Positions 17,900 to 27,350 of a stretch of DNA of 64,000 nt are shown here, piece by piece; position 1 is the first letter of the stretch; every line of letters begins with the position of its first letter. Under the pieces are notes generated by a model, which saw only the letters and a list, made by a program, of their open reading frames with translations, was not told the DNA's origin and searched no databases. A program made the position numbers and the translations under genes. Source of the stretch: Sedimentisphaerales bacterium (GTDB lineage Bacteria; Planctomycetota; Phycisphaerae; Sedimentisphaerales; Anaerobacaceae); NCBI GenBank assembly GCA_016932835.1, contig JAFGCD010000155.1, positions 32,299 to 96,298 of the forward strand, written 5' to 3'.

Positions 17900-19642
17900 A
17901 TGAAACGCAGGAAAACCGGCAATCCCAACCGTCCCCGAAGACAGGCCCGAGGCGTTACGATCCCGACCGAAACGCCCGATGCCGGCCCCGCCTGGACCCG
18001 GCCGCGCATCGCGGGCGCCTTAGTGGTCGTCGTTCTTGCCGTGATCTTAAGCTGCATAGGGCTGGATTGGGGACGCTCCGGCCTGGTGCCCTGGCAGCCC
18101 GATTCCATAGAAGGTATTACAACAGTCCGCGAGATGCCGAAAATCTTCGGCAAGTGGACATACAAATACCCGCGAGGCCATTTCATCGTCAACGCGATCT
18201 TCTACTACCCGCTCGTCGAACACTGGAAGAAACACCCCGTCGCCCTCAAGCGACCGGACGGTTCCCTCGCATCGCAGGCCCTGACGCTGGACAGGCTCGA
18301 CCTGCTCGCGAAAATATCCCGCCTCATCTCCGTCGCAATGGGCACAGCGACAATCCTCGCCGTTTTCCTGACGGGACGACTGCTCTTCGCAGACTACCTC
18401 GCAGGCCTCCTCGGCGCGCTCGCCCTTGCGCTCTCGCAGCTTTTCATCTTCTACTGTCACGTCGGCAATGTGGATGTCCCGCTGTTGTTCTGGTATGCCT
18501 GGGGAATCTACTGGACCGTCAAAGCGATACGCTTCGCTAAGTACCGTCACTTTGTGCTGATGGGGTTGTTCTTCTCATACTGCGTTTCAATCAAGGAAGC
18601 GATGGGGGGCTATCTGATAGGCCTGGCCGCAGCGTTCTGGCTCGCAGAGATAGCCAAAGCCCGAGCCGACGGACACGCCCTCAAAAAGGCCGTATTATCC
18701 GTCTTCACAAGAAAGGTGCTTGCAGCCGTTGCGGCCTTTCTGGTGCTGTTCGCCCTTTTGCAGGGTATTATCTTCTCCCCCGGAGAGTTCCTGCAAAGAA
18801 TGTCATTCTGGAGCGGCGAAAGCGGCGTCAGTAAGTTCAACACCCAATTCGCCGGACAACTGCCCCTGCTCTGGGATTCCTGCCGGATGCTGTACGGCTC
18901 GCTCGGCTGGCCTTTGCTGGCGCTGCTGGTCGTATCGACCCCTTATTGCCTGGCCAAATACCGCCGGCAGGCGGGCCTTGTCCTGATTCCGCTGCTCGCA
19001 TTCTACGTCGTAGTAATCATGAACATCCGCCTGACAACCGCCCGATACTTCCTGCCCGCATATCCCGGCTTCGCCGTGCTGATCGGAAAGGCCTGCGCCG
19101 ACTGGCTCAACACCAAGAAAATTCATCGTGCACTGCGGATTCTCCCCCTCTCGATAGTCGGCGCGCTGTCGCTGCTCTACTGTATCGCCCTTGACCTGGA
19201 GATGCTTGGCGACACCAGAGCAAGAACCGAGAAATGGTGCTATAAGAACATCGACCGCAGAACCACAATCGGAATTGGAATCTATAACAAAGTCTATGCC
19301 CCCAGACTCCACCTCAATGGATACGCCGCGATTTGCCCATGGCAATCCGCCGACACCAAAAACGCTCCGCCTCCCGATTACCTGATAATGACGCCCAAGT
19401 GGCCTTGCACCAACGACGAAACCGAGAAAAGATTCAGACAGACATTGTTCGACAACAAATCGAATTACGACGAGGTCGCCAGGTTCGCCCCGACTTATCT
19501 CTTCCCGGGGAAGTCTATCCTCGGATTGGCAGGATGGCCCGTGCCCAAGAACTCGCTGATCAGTCCCGAAATGATTATATTCAAGAAGAAAACTCGCGCC
19601 GGCACAGCCTGGCAAACCCCGCGAATCGACTCGACAAGATGA
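17900..19642 (+). CDS. Second GT39/ArnT-like membrane glycosyltransferase
   Basis: A 580-residue polytopic protein. A basic N-terminal tail is followed by a first helix (IAGALVVVVLAVILSCIGLDWG). The first outer loop contains WQPDSIEG, then roughly nine more helices run through about residue 435 (LGALALALSQLFIFYCHVGNVDVPLLFWYAWGIYW is typical of this family). The C-terminal 150 residues are soluble. It is of the PMT_2/dolichyl-phosphate-mannose mannosyltransferase type (GT-C fold), acting outside the cytoplasmic membrane on polyprenyl-linked donors. Its stop codon overlaps the start of the following GT4 gene (ATGA), showing translational coupling. Acceptor and sugar cannot be inferred from the sequence. 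Confidence 0.82.
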   Translation: MKRRKTGNPNRPRRQARGVTIPTETPDAGPAWTRPRIAGALVVVVLAVILSCIGLDWGRSGLVPWQPDSIEGITTVREMPKIFGKWTYKYPRGHFIVNAIFYYPLVEHWKKHPVALKRPDGSLASQALTLDRLDLLAKISRLISVAMGTATILAVFLTGRLLFADYLAGLLGALALALSQLFIFYCHVGNVDVPLLFWYAWGIYWTVKAIRFAKYRHFVLMGLFFSYCVSIKEAMGGYLIGLAAAFWLAEIAKARADGHALKKAVLSVFTRKVLAAVAAFLVLFALLQGIIFSPGEFLQRMSFWSGESGVSKFNTQFAGQLPLLWDSCRMLYGSLGWPLLALLVVSTPYCLAKYRRQAGLVLIPLLAFYVVVIMNIRLTTARYFLPAYPGFAVLIGKACADWLNTKKIHRALRILPLSIVGALSLLYCIALDLEMLGDTRARTEKWCYKNIDRRTTIGIGIYNKVYAPRLHLNGYAAICPWQSADTKNAPPPDYLIMTPKWPCTNDETEKRFRQTLFDNKSNYDEVARFAPTYLFPGKSILGLAGWPVPKNSLISPEMIIFKKKTRAGTAWQTPRIDSTR

Positions 19643-20796
19643 AACTGTTCATGCTCAACTACGAATTTCCACCCATAGGCGGCGGGGCCGCTAACGCCAA
19701 TCTCTGCCTGCTGAGGGAATACGCCCGCGACAGCAGCCTGACGGTAACCGTCCTGACCTCCGCACCGGAGCCGGGATTCTTCGAAGAGAAGTTAGCCGAC
19801 AACATCGTCATCTACAAAGTAGGCATCCACAAAAAGAGCCTGCACTACTGGCGAAGAACAGAAGTTATCGAATGGCTCTTCAAGGCCAGCCGGCACTACA
19901 GCAGGCTGCTTGGCCAGAATGACTACGACCTCGTCCACGCATTCTTCGGCTTCCCGACGGGTTATCTGTGCTACAAGACGGCGCAAGAGCTGCTCTACAT
20001 AATCTCGCTGAGGGGTTCCGATGTCCCCGGCTACAACGTCCGCCTGGGCCTGGACTACAGGCTTACCGCCGGCCTGTTCCGAAGAATCTGGACCGGCGCA
20101 TCCGCCGTCGTCGCAAACAGCACGGGCCTGCGCAGGCTGGCATCGAAGTTTATGACCGACCTCGATATAAAGGTGATACCAAACGGAATCGACACCGAAA
20201 AATTCCACCCTCCCGATAGACGCGATCCCGCTCAAACCATAGAACTGCTCACCGTCGGAAGGCTCATCACCCGCAAGAGAATAGACCTGCTCCTCAAAGC
20301 CGCCCACTGTGCAGATAAACTCGGCCTGAACGTCAGGCTGAATATCGCAGGCGACGGAAACATCCTCGGCAAACTGAAAGGCATCGCCGGCGAATTGAAC
20401 CTGGCCGAAAAAGTAAAATTCCTGCAAAGGGTCCCGCCCGAAGATATGCCCGCGCTTTACCGCAGCAATACGATATTTCTTATGGCCAGCGCCCACGAAG
20501 GAATGAGCAATGCAATGCTCGAGGCAATGGCGTCGGGCCTGCCTATAATTACAACCCCCTGCGAAGGAGTCGAAGAACTCATCGGCGACAACGGCATCGT
20601 CGTCCAAAGCGAGCGCCCCGAAGACATCGCACGTGCAATTAAGGACCTCGCCGACGACCCCCGGCGCATGGAACGCCTTTCCCTCGCCGCCGTAGAAAAG
20701 GCAAAACAGTTCACCTGGGCCGGCGTCGCCCGGCGGTACCTGAACTGTTACGAGCAAATAGTAAAACAAAAAAACAAGAATCGAACCAGTGAATAA
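19639..20796 (+). CDS. GT4-family glycosyltransferase
   Basis: The ORF track reaches back to 19333 inside the previous gene; the true start is the ATG at 19639 overlapping the previous TGA, giving 385 residues. The N-terminal Rossmann domain begins MKLFMLNYEFPPIGGGAA, with the glycine-rich loop typical of GT4 enzymes. The C-terminal domain has TVGRLITRKRIDLLLKAA, then the nucleotide-sugar-binding acidic motif as AHEGMSNAMLEAMASGLPII. It is soluble, cytoplasmic or peripheral to the membrane. It should add one retaining linkage to the glycan built by this cluster. Its C-terminus overlaps the next gene by 8 nt. Confidence 0.92.
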   Translation: MKLFMLNYEFPPIGGGAANANLCLLREYARDSSLTVTVLTSAPEPGFFEEKLADNIVIYKVGIHKKSLHYWRRTEVIEWLFKASRHYSRLLGQNDYDLVHAFFGFPTGYLCYKTAQELLYIISLRGSDVPGYNVRLGLDYRLTAGLFRRIWTGASAVVANSTGLRRLASKFMTDLDIKVIPNGIDTEKFHPPDRRDPAQTIELLTVGRLITRKRIDLLLKAAHCADKLGLNVRLNIAGDGNILGKLKGIAGELNLAEKVKFLQRVPPEDMPALYRSNTIFLMASAHEGMSNAMLEAMASGLPIITTPCEGVEELIGDNGIVVQSERPEDIARAIKDLADDPRRMERLSLAAVEKAKQFTWAGVARRYLNCYEQIVKQKNKNRTSE

Positions 20797-21889
20797 AAAC
20801 GCAACAAAAATCAAGGTCTGCTTCATAGCCCCAAAGGCATACCCGCTGTTCAATCCCAAGGTCGCTGCGGTCTTCGGAGGCGCTGAAGTGGACCTGTACT
20901 ATCTCGCAACGGAACTGGCCAAAGACGATAACTTTGAGGTGGCTTTCATCACCGCCGACTATGGCCAGGAGCAATGCGAGACCATCGAAAACGTCAAAAT
21001 CATAAAGACGGCGGACTTCAAGAAAAATGTCGTCTCCGGCGGCCTGAGGGTCTGGCGGGGACTCAGGCAAGCCGACGCCGGGATCTATATGATTAAAACC
21101 ATATCGCCGGGAATGTTCCTCACCGCGCTGTTCTGCCGGCTCAAGCGAAAGGCCTTCGTATATCGCACGTCGAATACCAATAGCTGCGACGGCACATACC
21201 TAAGACAGCACAGCCTCTCAGGCCGGCTCTACAAGTGGGCGCTGCGCTCCGCCGCCCGCGTCTTTGTGCAGAACAGAACAGACCGGGAAAACCTCGAAAC
21301 AACAACAGGAGTTCGCGCAATCGCAATACCCAACGGTCACAGGTTGGCGCCAAGTAAGCAAGCAAGACGCGATACCATCCTCTGGGTCGGTCGAAGCGCG
21401 CAGATAAAAAGGCCGGAACTGTTCGTAGATCTCGCCGAGAAAATGCCCGAAGAGCATTTCACAATGATTTGCCAGCGAGCCACCGGCGACGACAACTTCA
21501 AAAGCCTCGCCGACCGCGCCGCAAAGACGCCGAATCTGCAATTTGTAGAACGCGTCGACTTCGATAAAATCAACGCATGCTTCCAGAAGGCAAAGATGCT
21601 GGTAAACACATCCGAGGCCGAAGGATTCCCCAATACCTTCATCCAGGCCGCCGTTAATGAAACGCCGATCCTTTCGCTCAATGTTAATCCCGACGGCTTT
21701 CTCGATGACTGCGATTGCGGCGCCTGCTGCAACGGCAGCATGAACCGCCTCGCCGAAACACTTAAATCATTGCTCGAAGATAACAAATATGTCAATATCG
21801 GCAAGAACGCCCGGACATACGCCGAAAAGAACCACAATGTCACGACCATCGTAGAACGCTATAAGAAACTGTTCGCCGAACTGGCATAA
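20789..21889 (+). CDS. GT4-family glycosyltransferase, divergent
   Basis: A 366-residue protein starting at a GTG that overlaps the end of the previous GT4 gene by 8 nt. The N-terminus (KVCFIAPKAYPLFNPKVAAVFGGAEVDLYYLA) shows the GG-x-E pattern of GT4 N-domains. The C-terminal domain has ILWVGRSAQIKRPELFVDLA and the donor-binding block TSEAEGFPNTFIQAAVNETPIL, with EAEGFPNTF replacing the more usual E-G-F-x-x-x-x-E. A cysteine cluster (DCDCGACCNG) near residue 310 is unusual and might bind metal or simply be family-specific. Function: addition of one sugar in the glycan pathway; the specific sugar is unknown. Confidence 0.88.
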   Translation: MNKNATKIKVCFIAPKAYPLFNPKVAAVFGGAEVDLYYLATELAKDDNFEVAFITADYGQEQCETIENVKIIKTADFKKNVVSGGLRVWRGLRQADAGIYMIKTISPGMFLTALFCRLKRKAFVYRTSNTNSCDGTYLRQHSLSGRLYKWALRSAARVFVQNRTDRENLETTTGVRAIAIPNGHRLAPSKQARRDTILWVGRSAQIKRPELFVDLAEKMPEEHFTMICQRATGDDNFKSLADRAAKTPNLQFVERVDFDKINACFQKAKMLVNTSEAEGFPNTFIQAAVNETPILSLNVNPDGFLDDCDCGACCNGSMNRLAETLKSLLEDNKYVNIGKNARTYAEKNHNVTTIVERYKKLFAELA

Positions 21890-21918
21890 ACCGAAACCCT
21901 GATAGTACCTCAAAAGAA

Positions 21919-22695
21919 ATGGACCGATTCGCTTTCGGAAAAAACTGGGAAGACTTCGCTAACCACGCCAGCCGCGAAGACTACGCAAAGGCCGCAGAAT
22001 CCCTCCGCCGACTCGTCGGCGATGTCGAGGGCAAAACCTTCCTCGATATCGGCAGCGGAAGCGGATTGTTTTCCATCGCTGCCGGCGCGCTCGGGGCGAA
22101 AAAAGTCCTCGGATTCGACTTCGACCCCAAAGCCGTCGCCGCCGCAGAAGGACTCATCGAAAAAATCGCCCGATGGGACGGCGACGTCAAAAAAGAGACC
22201 GTCGAATTTAAGGTCGCTTCCATATTGGATGAGAACCTCGCACCGGGGCAGTTCGACATAGTCTATAGCTGGGGCGTACTCCATCATACCGGAGACATGT
22301 ACAAGGCCTTCGAAAACGCTGCGAAACTCGTCGCCGAAAACGGACTACTCGCAATCGCAATCTACAACAGGCATTTCACCTCGCCGGCCTGGAAGATGAT
22401 AAAATACACATACGTAAAGAGCCCGGCCCCGGTCAAGAAGCTCATGGTCTATACCATCGGCGCCCTCAAGGCAGCCGTCTCAATGCTCACGGCCCGACAG
22501 AAACCACATAACCGCAAACGAGGAATGAGATTCTACAACGATATCGTGGACTGGATCGGCGGCTACCCTTACGAATACGCCTCAAAAAAAGAAGTGGCCG
22601 GCTTCTTCGAGAGCCGCGGATTCAGGCTCGCAAAATTCAACAAGACCCGAGGCTGGACCGGGTGCAACGAATACCTCTTTGAGAAAGTCAAGTAG
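21919..22695 (+). CDS. Class I SAM-dependent methyltransferase (second in the island)
   Basis: A 258-residue methyltransferase. Motif I is TFLDIGSGSGLFSIAAGALG, then VLGFDFDPKAVAAAE. Motif IV is FDIVYSWGVLHHTGDMYKA. The C-terminal part contains a long helical insertion (AVSMLTARQKPHNRKRGMRFYNDIVDWIGGYPYEYAS) and ends GWTGCNEYLFEKVK. The GWTGCNEYLF-type ending recurs in methyltransferases of bacterial O-antigen or capsule clusters. It stops exactly one base before the ATG of the asparagine synthase gene, which suggests the two are co-translated. The substrate is unknown and probably a sugar nucleotide or glycan. Confidence 0.88.
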   Translation: MDRFAFGKNWEDFANHASREDYAKAAESLRRLVGDVEGKTFLDIGSGSGLFSIAAGALGAKKVLGFDFDPKAVAAAEGLIEKIARWDGDVKKETVEFKVASILDENLAPGQFDIVYSWGVLHHTGDMYKAFENAAKLVAENGLLAIAIYNRHFTSPAWKMIKYTYVKSPAPVKKLMVYTIGALKAAVSMLTARQKPHNRKRGMRFYNDIVDWIGGYPYEYASKKEVAGFFESRGFRLAKFNKTRGWTGCNEYLFEKVK

Positions 22696-24516
22696 ATGTG
22701 CGGAATCGTCGGATTCAACTGGGAAGATGACAGCAAAATCAGGCGACTGGCCCGCCTGCTCGAACACCGCGGACCGGAACAGGAAGGCTTCCACGTCCGC
22801 GACGGTATCTCGATAGGCCACAAAAGACTCAAAATCCTCGACCTCTCAGATAAGGCCGCCCAGCCAATCTACAGCGAGGACGGCGCCGCCTGCATAACCT
22901 ATAACGGCGAGGTCTATAACTTCGAGACCCTCCGCGAAGAACTCGAATCCAAAGGCCACAAATTCATCTCGAAAACCGATACCGAGGTCCTCGTTCACGG
23001 CTACGAACAGTGGGGAACAGACCTGCTCGAAAGAATCAACGGCCAGTTCGCCTTCTGCATCTTCGACAGGAAACAAAATACATTATTCCTCGCAAGGGAC
23101 CGTCTCGGAATCAAACCCCTCTACTTCTACGACAACGGCGAGCGATTCATGTTCGGCTCGGAACTGAAGGTCTTCCTCGACAGCGATATCGACAAGCGAA
23201 TCGACAAAACCGCAATGAATCATTACCTGCTCTTCGGCAACACCCCCTCCGGACAGTCAATCCTCGAAAACGTCCGCAAGCTCGCGCCCGGTTCCTATAT
23301 CATCTACGACCTCGCCGCCGGGAAAATAAAGCAGCACAGCCGATACTGGTCCCTGTCGTTCTGCGAAGACCCCGACATCTCCGAAGACCGCGCAAAACGC
23401 CAAATAGCCGAAAAACTCGACCGCAGCACCCGGGCCAGACTCGTCTCCGACGTGCCCCTCGGCGCGTTCCTCTCAGGCGGCGTCGATAGCTCAATAATAG
23501 TCGCGCTCATGAGAAAATACGTCAAAGAGCTCAACACATTCTCAATCAGGTTCGACCGCCCCGGATACAACGAATCGAAATACGCGAAAATCGTCTCGGA
23601 CATGTTCGAAACCGACCACCACGAAATCGAGTTCAACGCCGACAGCGTCCGCGACCTCATAGCCGAATTGCCGTATTACTACGACGAGCCGTTCGGCGAT
23701 TCCTCCATGATACCCACCTGCCTCCTCTGCCGCGTCGCAAGAAAATACGTCACCGTCTCCCTCTCGGGGACAGGGGGCGATGAGCTCTTTGCAGGGTACC
23801 CCAGATACCGCCAGCTCGGCCTGCTCAAAAAGCTCAACTCCATGCCGGCGCCGCTGAGAAAAACAATGGGTATTTCCCTCAGAGCGCTGAACCTCCTGCT
23901 GCGAAGCGACAAGCTCGGCAAGCTGCAGACATTTCTCGGCCCCAGGGAACAAACCTGGCAGCTTTACCTCAAGCTTTTCAGCTACATGTTCCGCAGCCCC
24001 GCCGAGCAAGGGCACAATCTCGCCGAATTCAAATCGCTCGGCAGATACTTCAAATACGAAAGCGACATCACCAACGCCATGAATTTCGACACGAACGAGT
24101 ATCTGCCCGAATGCCTGCTCACGAAGGAGGACCGCGCCTCAATGGCCGTAAGCCTCGAAGTAAGGCTCCCATTCCTCGACCATGAACTCGTCGAGTTCGC
24201 CGCAACTCTCGCTCCCGGAATGAAAACCAAAGGCTCGGACAATAAGCACATCCTCAAAAAGGCCTTCGCCGGAGTCCTGCCGCGCGAAATCCTCTACCGC
24301 AGGAAAAAAGGCTTCTCCGTGCCGCTCGCCGATTACTTCAGAAACGAATTGCGAGACTTCGCGCATGAAGAAATCTTCACCGACCGAACGTTCGACTATT
24401 GCAACAGAGATTTTCTGACGACCCTGTGGCGGAAACACCAGACCGCCCGCGCAGACTACGCCAGAATCTTCTGGAGCATAATAATGTTCAACCTCTGGCA
24501 AAAAAAATGGATGTAG
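22696..24516 (+). CDS. asnB: Glutamine-hydrolysing asparagine synthetase-like amidotransferase (AsnB family)
   Basis: A 606-residue two-domain enzyme. The class II glutamine amidotransferase domain starts at the invariant Met-Cys (MCGIVGFNWE; Cys2 is the nucleophile after Met removal) and includes RLKILDLS, ITYNGEVYNF and SKTDTEVLVHGYEQWG. The synthetase domain begins near residue 245 with the PP-loop GAFLSGGVDSSIIVAL and has SLSGTGGDELFAGYPRY and the C-terminal KEDRASMAVSLEVRLPFLDHELVEF. The full catalytic set is present. In surface-polysaccharide islands AsnB-like proteins often amidate uronic acids or other carboxylates rather than make free asparagine. That role is inference from context; a housekeeping asparagine synthetase is the alternative. 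It lies directly between a methyltransferase and a GT4. Confidence 0.93.
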   Translation: MCGIVGFNWEDDSKIRRLARLLEHRGPEQEGFHVRDGISIGHKRLKILDLSDKAAQPIYSEDGAACITYNGEVYNFETLREELESKGHKFISKTDTEVLVHGYEQWGTDLLERINGQFAFCIFDRKQNTLFLARDRLGIKPLYFYDNGERFMFGSELKVFLDSDIDKRIDKTAMNHYLLFGNTPSGQSILENVRKLAPGSYIIYDLAAGKIKQHSRYWSLSFCEDPDISEDRAKRQIAEKLDRSTRARLVSDVPLGAFLSGGVDSSIIVALMRKYVKELNTFSIRFDRPGYNESKYAKIVSDMFETDHHEIEFNADSVRDLIAELPYYYDEPFGDSSMIPTCLLCRVARKYVTVSLSGTGGDELFAGYPRYRQLGLLKKLNSMPAPLRKTMGISLRALNLLLRSDKLGKLQTFLGPREQTWQLYLKLFSYMFRSPAEQGHNLAEFKSLGRYFKYESDITNAMNFDTNEYLPECLLTKEDRASMAVSLEVRLPFLDHELVEFAATLAPGMKTKGSDNKHILKKAFAGVLPREILYRRKKGFSVPLADYFRNELRDFAHEEIFTDRTFDYCNRDFLTTLWRKHQTARADYARIFWSIIMFNLWQKKWM

Positions 24517-24529
24517 CAGATATCCCCAA

Positions 24530-25651
24530 ATGACAACCGACAAGACCCCAACCAGAGTACTTCACGTTATTGGCAGCCTCGGCTGTGGCGGGGCACAGGT
24601 TGTGCTCAAGCACATCGTTGAAAACTGCGACGATAACGAGGTCAAAAGCTTCGTATATCCGCTACGGTCAGCACAAAGACGCATCCTTGTAAAAAGCAAC
24701 GTGATAACCCGTTCATATCCCAATTACGATCCTCGCAAATTCTTTACTATCCTCAGGCTCTGCAAGCAATATGAGATAGATATCCTCGTCGCTCACCTCA
24801 GCAAACCGATCATAGCCTGCCTGCTCGCCGCCTTCTTTTGTAAGTGCAAACTGATCATCTACGAACATGGCCCAATTTTCGAAACAGGGCCCCAATATAC
24901 ACTATACAGACTCATCCTTAGACTACTATGGCGCAGGGCCGCGGCCTTTGTCGCCGTATCCAACTACATAGCCGATTATCTGCAACGCAGAATTGGAATC
25001 CCGCCGGATCGAATCAAGGTGATAAACAACGCTGTGAACCTGGAGCAGTTCAGCCCGCATCGCATACCACCAAAAAAAATCAGGGCCAAACTCGGTATTG
25101 CCGATAGCGATATTATAGTAGGGTACGTAGGCAGACTCGATTATCTCAAAGGCCCGGATTTGCTTGTCGAGGCGGCAGCTTCGCTGCTGAGGAAATCGCA
25201 ACGGTACTTGTTCTTGTTTGTTGGAGACGGACCCCTGCGAAATAAGCTCGAGCAATCGGCCCAGCAACTCGGCATTCATGATCGAATCAAATTCCTCGGC
25301 TTCCGCGAAGACGTACCGGAAATAATGTCGACTTTCGATCTCGCCGTTGTGCCGTCCCGACGCGAATCCTTCGGAATCGCCTGCCTGGAGTTGATGAGTA
25401 TGAGAATCCCCGTCATCTCATCCGGAGCGGGCGGAATGTCTGAGTACATCACAAACGAACAAACAGGCCTCCTCCTGAAGGAAAACACTCCCGATGAAAT
25501 CTGCCGGGCCGTCGAGCAATTAACAGACGACCGGCAGTTGCGACAACAACTCATCGAAGCCGGCTCGAAACTCGTCCAGAGATTCGGCATTGAAGAGTAC
25601 GCCCGAAAAACCCGGCAGATATATGAAGAACTCCTGCCGAAACATCATTGA
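24530..25651 (+). CDS. GT4-family glycosyltransferase
   Basis: A 373-residue GT4 enzyme. The N-domain begins RVLHVIGSLGCGGAQVVLKHIVENCDD, with the Gly-Gly-Ala-Gln loop of polysaccharide GT4s. KVINNAVNLEQFSP introduces the linker. The C-domain has GYVGRLDYLKGPDLLVEAA and the EX7E-type donor motif VVPSRRESFGIACLELMSMRIPVISS. It is probably soluble or peripheral on the membrane. It starts 13 nt after the asnB-like gene stop and is clearly part of the same transcript. Sugar specificity is not readable. Confidence 0.93.
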   Translation: MTTDKTPTRVLHVIGSLGCGGAQVVLKHIVENCDDNEVKSFVYPLRSAQRRILVKSNVITRSYPNYDPRKFFTILRLCKQYEIDILVAHLSKPIIACLLAAFFCKCKLIIYEHGPIFETGPQYTLYRLILRLLWRRAAAFVAVSNYIADYLQRRIGIPPDRIKVINNAVNLEQFSPHRIPPKKIRAKLGIADSDIIVGYVGRLDYLKGPDLLVEAAASLLRKSQRYLFLFVGDGPLRNKLEQSAQQLGIHDRIKFLGFREDVPEIMSTFDLAVVPSRRESFGIACLELMSMRIPVISSGAGGMSEYITNEQTGLLLKENTPDEICRAVEQLTDDRQLRQQLIEAGSKLVQRFGIEEYARKTRQIYEELLPKHH

Positions 25652-25687
25652 CACAAGCGCCCTGCTCGGATACCAAGGCCGCATAGA

Positions 25688-26566
25688 ATGTTTGTTTCGG
25701 CACAAGTGTTTCGGTTTAGCAATATGAACAGCAACAAAGAAATAGATTACAATATCAACGCACACAACAGGATCGCCGCTAAATATGAAAGGATCCACGA
25801 CGAGATATTCAATGACATCGAGCAGGCACGCGTGCACAACGCTCTTGAAGAAGCAATCCGGGCAATAGAATCGGGAAAAGAGGATTTGAAAGCCCTCGAC
25901 GTGGGTTGCGGCTCAGGAAACCTCACTCGTCATCTGATCGATCACGGACTCTACACGGTCTCCGCTGATGTCTCGGAGAACTTCTTGAAGCTCATAAAAC
26001 AAAAGTTTGCGAGTACCAGCCTTTCCAAAACCCTCAAACTCAACGGCCTGGACCTTGCGGACATAGATGACTGCTCGTTCGATATCGCCGCAGCCTACTC
26101 CGTCTTGCACCATGTCCCCGACTATCTGCACCTTGTTAAGGAAATGTGCAGAGTCCTGAAACCAGGAGGCATTATCTACATCGACCACGAGGCCTGCCAA
26201 AGCCGTTACAGCAAGCCGCCGGAGTATGTGGAATTCCTGAATGCGGCAACGCCAAAAAGTTATATCCTGTGGAAATACGTGCGCCTGTTGCTCAGCTTCA
26301 GGTTCTACGTCAATTTCATCAAAAAGCGAATAAACCCGAGATTCATCGGCGAAGGCGATATACACGTCTGGCCGGACGACCACATCGAGTGGGACAAGAT
26401 CCAGCACGTGCTCTCTGCCCAAAACTTCGAGATTATAACCAGGAAAGACTATCTCGTCTGCAGAAACTCATACATAGAAAGCGTCTATGAAGCGTACAAA
26501 CACAAGTGCTGTGACACGACCATGCTGATCGCCAGAAAGAAGGCGGAATCGCCCGCCAATACATAA
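25688..26566 (+). CDS. Class I SAM-dependent methyltransferase (third in the island)
   Basis: A 292-residue methyltransferase with motif I ALDVGCGSGNLTRHLIDHGL, acidic strand TVSADVSENFLKL, FDIAAAYSVLHHVPDYLHLV and MCRVLKPGGIIYIDHEACQ. The C-terminal third is basic and aromatic-rich (RLLLSFRFYVNFIKKRINPRF) and may lie on the membrane. The start is uncertain: ATG 25688 has AAGG nine bases upstream, while ATG 25724 begins a more family-like N-terminus (MNSNKEIDYNINAHNRIAAKYE) without a good ribosome binding site. The context indicates modification of a glycan or lipid carrier; the substrate is unknown. Confidence 0.85.
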   Translation: MFVSAQVFRFSNMNSNKEIDYNINAHNRIAAKYERIHDEIFNDIEQARVHNALEEAIRAIESGKEDLKALDVGCGSGNLTRHLIDHGLYTVSADVSENFLKLIKQKFASTSLSKTLKLNGLDLADIDDCSFDIAAAYSVLHHVPDYLHLVKEMCRVLKPGGIIYIDHEACQSRYSKPPEYVEFLNAATPKSYILWKYVRLLLSFRFYVNFIKKRINPRFIGEGDIHVWPDDHIEWDKIQHVLSAQNFEIITRKDYLVCRNSYIESVYEAYKHKCCDTTMLIARKKAESPANT

Positions 26567-26576
26567 AAGGTGACAA

Positions 26577-27350
26577 ATGACGAACGAAATAAAGGATTTC
26601 TTCGACGAAGCCGCGATTGACCGAAATGCGAAAATCGCAAAGAATCTGATCATTGAATATGAGCAGATAGTCCGTTCACAAATGGTAATGTCAATGGTCG
26701 ATCCGAAGCCCGGAGAAATGATACTCGACGGCGGATGCGGGAACGCAAGGGATCTGATCGAACTGTCCAGAAGGGGCTGTAAGTGCGTGGGTACCGACTT
26801 CTCACCCAACATGGTGGAAGAGGCAAAAAAAGAACTGTCAAAGAACAATATCGAAGGCATCGAGGTAGAAGTCGGCGATCTTACGAACCTGAGGTTTCCC
26901 GATGAAACATTCGACAAAGTCTTCGCCAGCGAAGTCCTCGAGCATATACCTGACTACAATAAGGCCATCAGTGAAATGGCGAGGGTCCTTAAGCCCGGAG
27001 GCTGCGCAGTAATCACCACCCCGAACAGGCACAGCCTCTACGGCTTCGATCGCTACGTAATCCTCCGAGGTCTTCTGCGACGCAAGCCTGTCCATCCTTG
27101 TGACGAATGGAAAACGCACAACGAACTCGCATCGGCTCTGCAAGACAACGGCTTCCAGATAGTGCGCTCCGCCGGTGCCTGCTATATCCCGGGCTCACTC
27201 ATACCTTACAGGCTGCCCGACATCTTGAAAAAATTGCTTATCAGAATAGTTCGTGCCGTCGAACCCTGGCTGAGCAGAACATTGCCCAAGAATGCGTATG
27301 TCTTAGCAATAAAAGCGCTCAAGAAACAGCCGCTCGAATCATCACCATAG
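26577..27350 (+). CDS. Class I SAM-dependent methyltransferase (fourth in the island, UbiE-like)
   Basis: A 257-residue methyltransferase. Motif I is ILDGGCGNARDLIELSRRGC, where the usual Asp/Glu-x-Gly-Cys-Gly becomes DGGCGNA. VGTDFSPNMVEEAK, FDKVFASEVLEHIPDYNKAI and RVLKPGGCAVITTPNRHSLYG follow. The C-terminus resembles that of methyltransferases acting on polyprenyl or sugar substrates. It is 10 nt after the previous methyltransferase gene, ends the plus-strand operon and overlaps the convergent flippase gene tail-to-tail by 9 nt. No terminator is visible between the two, so antisense overlap of the transcripts is likely. Confidence 0.88.
   Translation: MTNEIKDFFDEAAIDRNAKIAKNLIIEYEQIVRSQMVMSMVDPKPGEMILDGGCGNARDLIELSRRGCKCVGTDFSPNMVEEAKKELSKNNIEGIEVEVGDLTNLRFPDETFDKVFASEVLEHIPDYNKAISEMARVLKPGGCAVITTPNRHSLYGFDRYVILRGLLRRKPVHPCDEWKTHNELASALQDNGFQIVRSAGACYIPGSLIPYRLPDILKKLLIRIVRAVEPWLSRTLPKNAYVLAIKALKKQPLESSP

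Noticed and set aside
19792-20859. 355-residue minus-strand ORF
   Set aside because: Antisense to two GT4 genes; Asp/Gly/Val-rich shadow without motifs.
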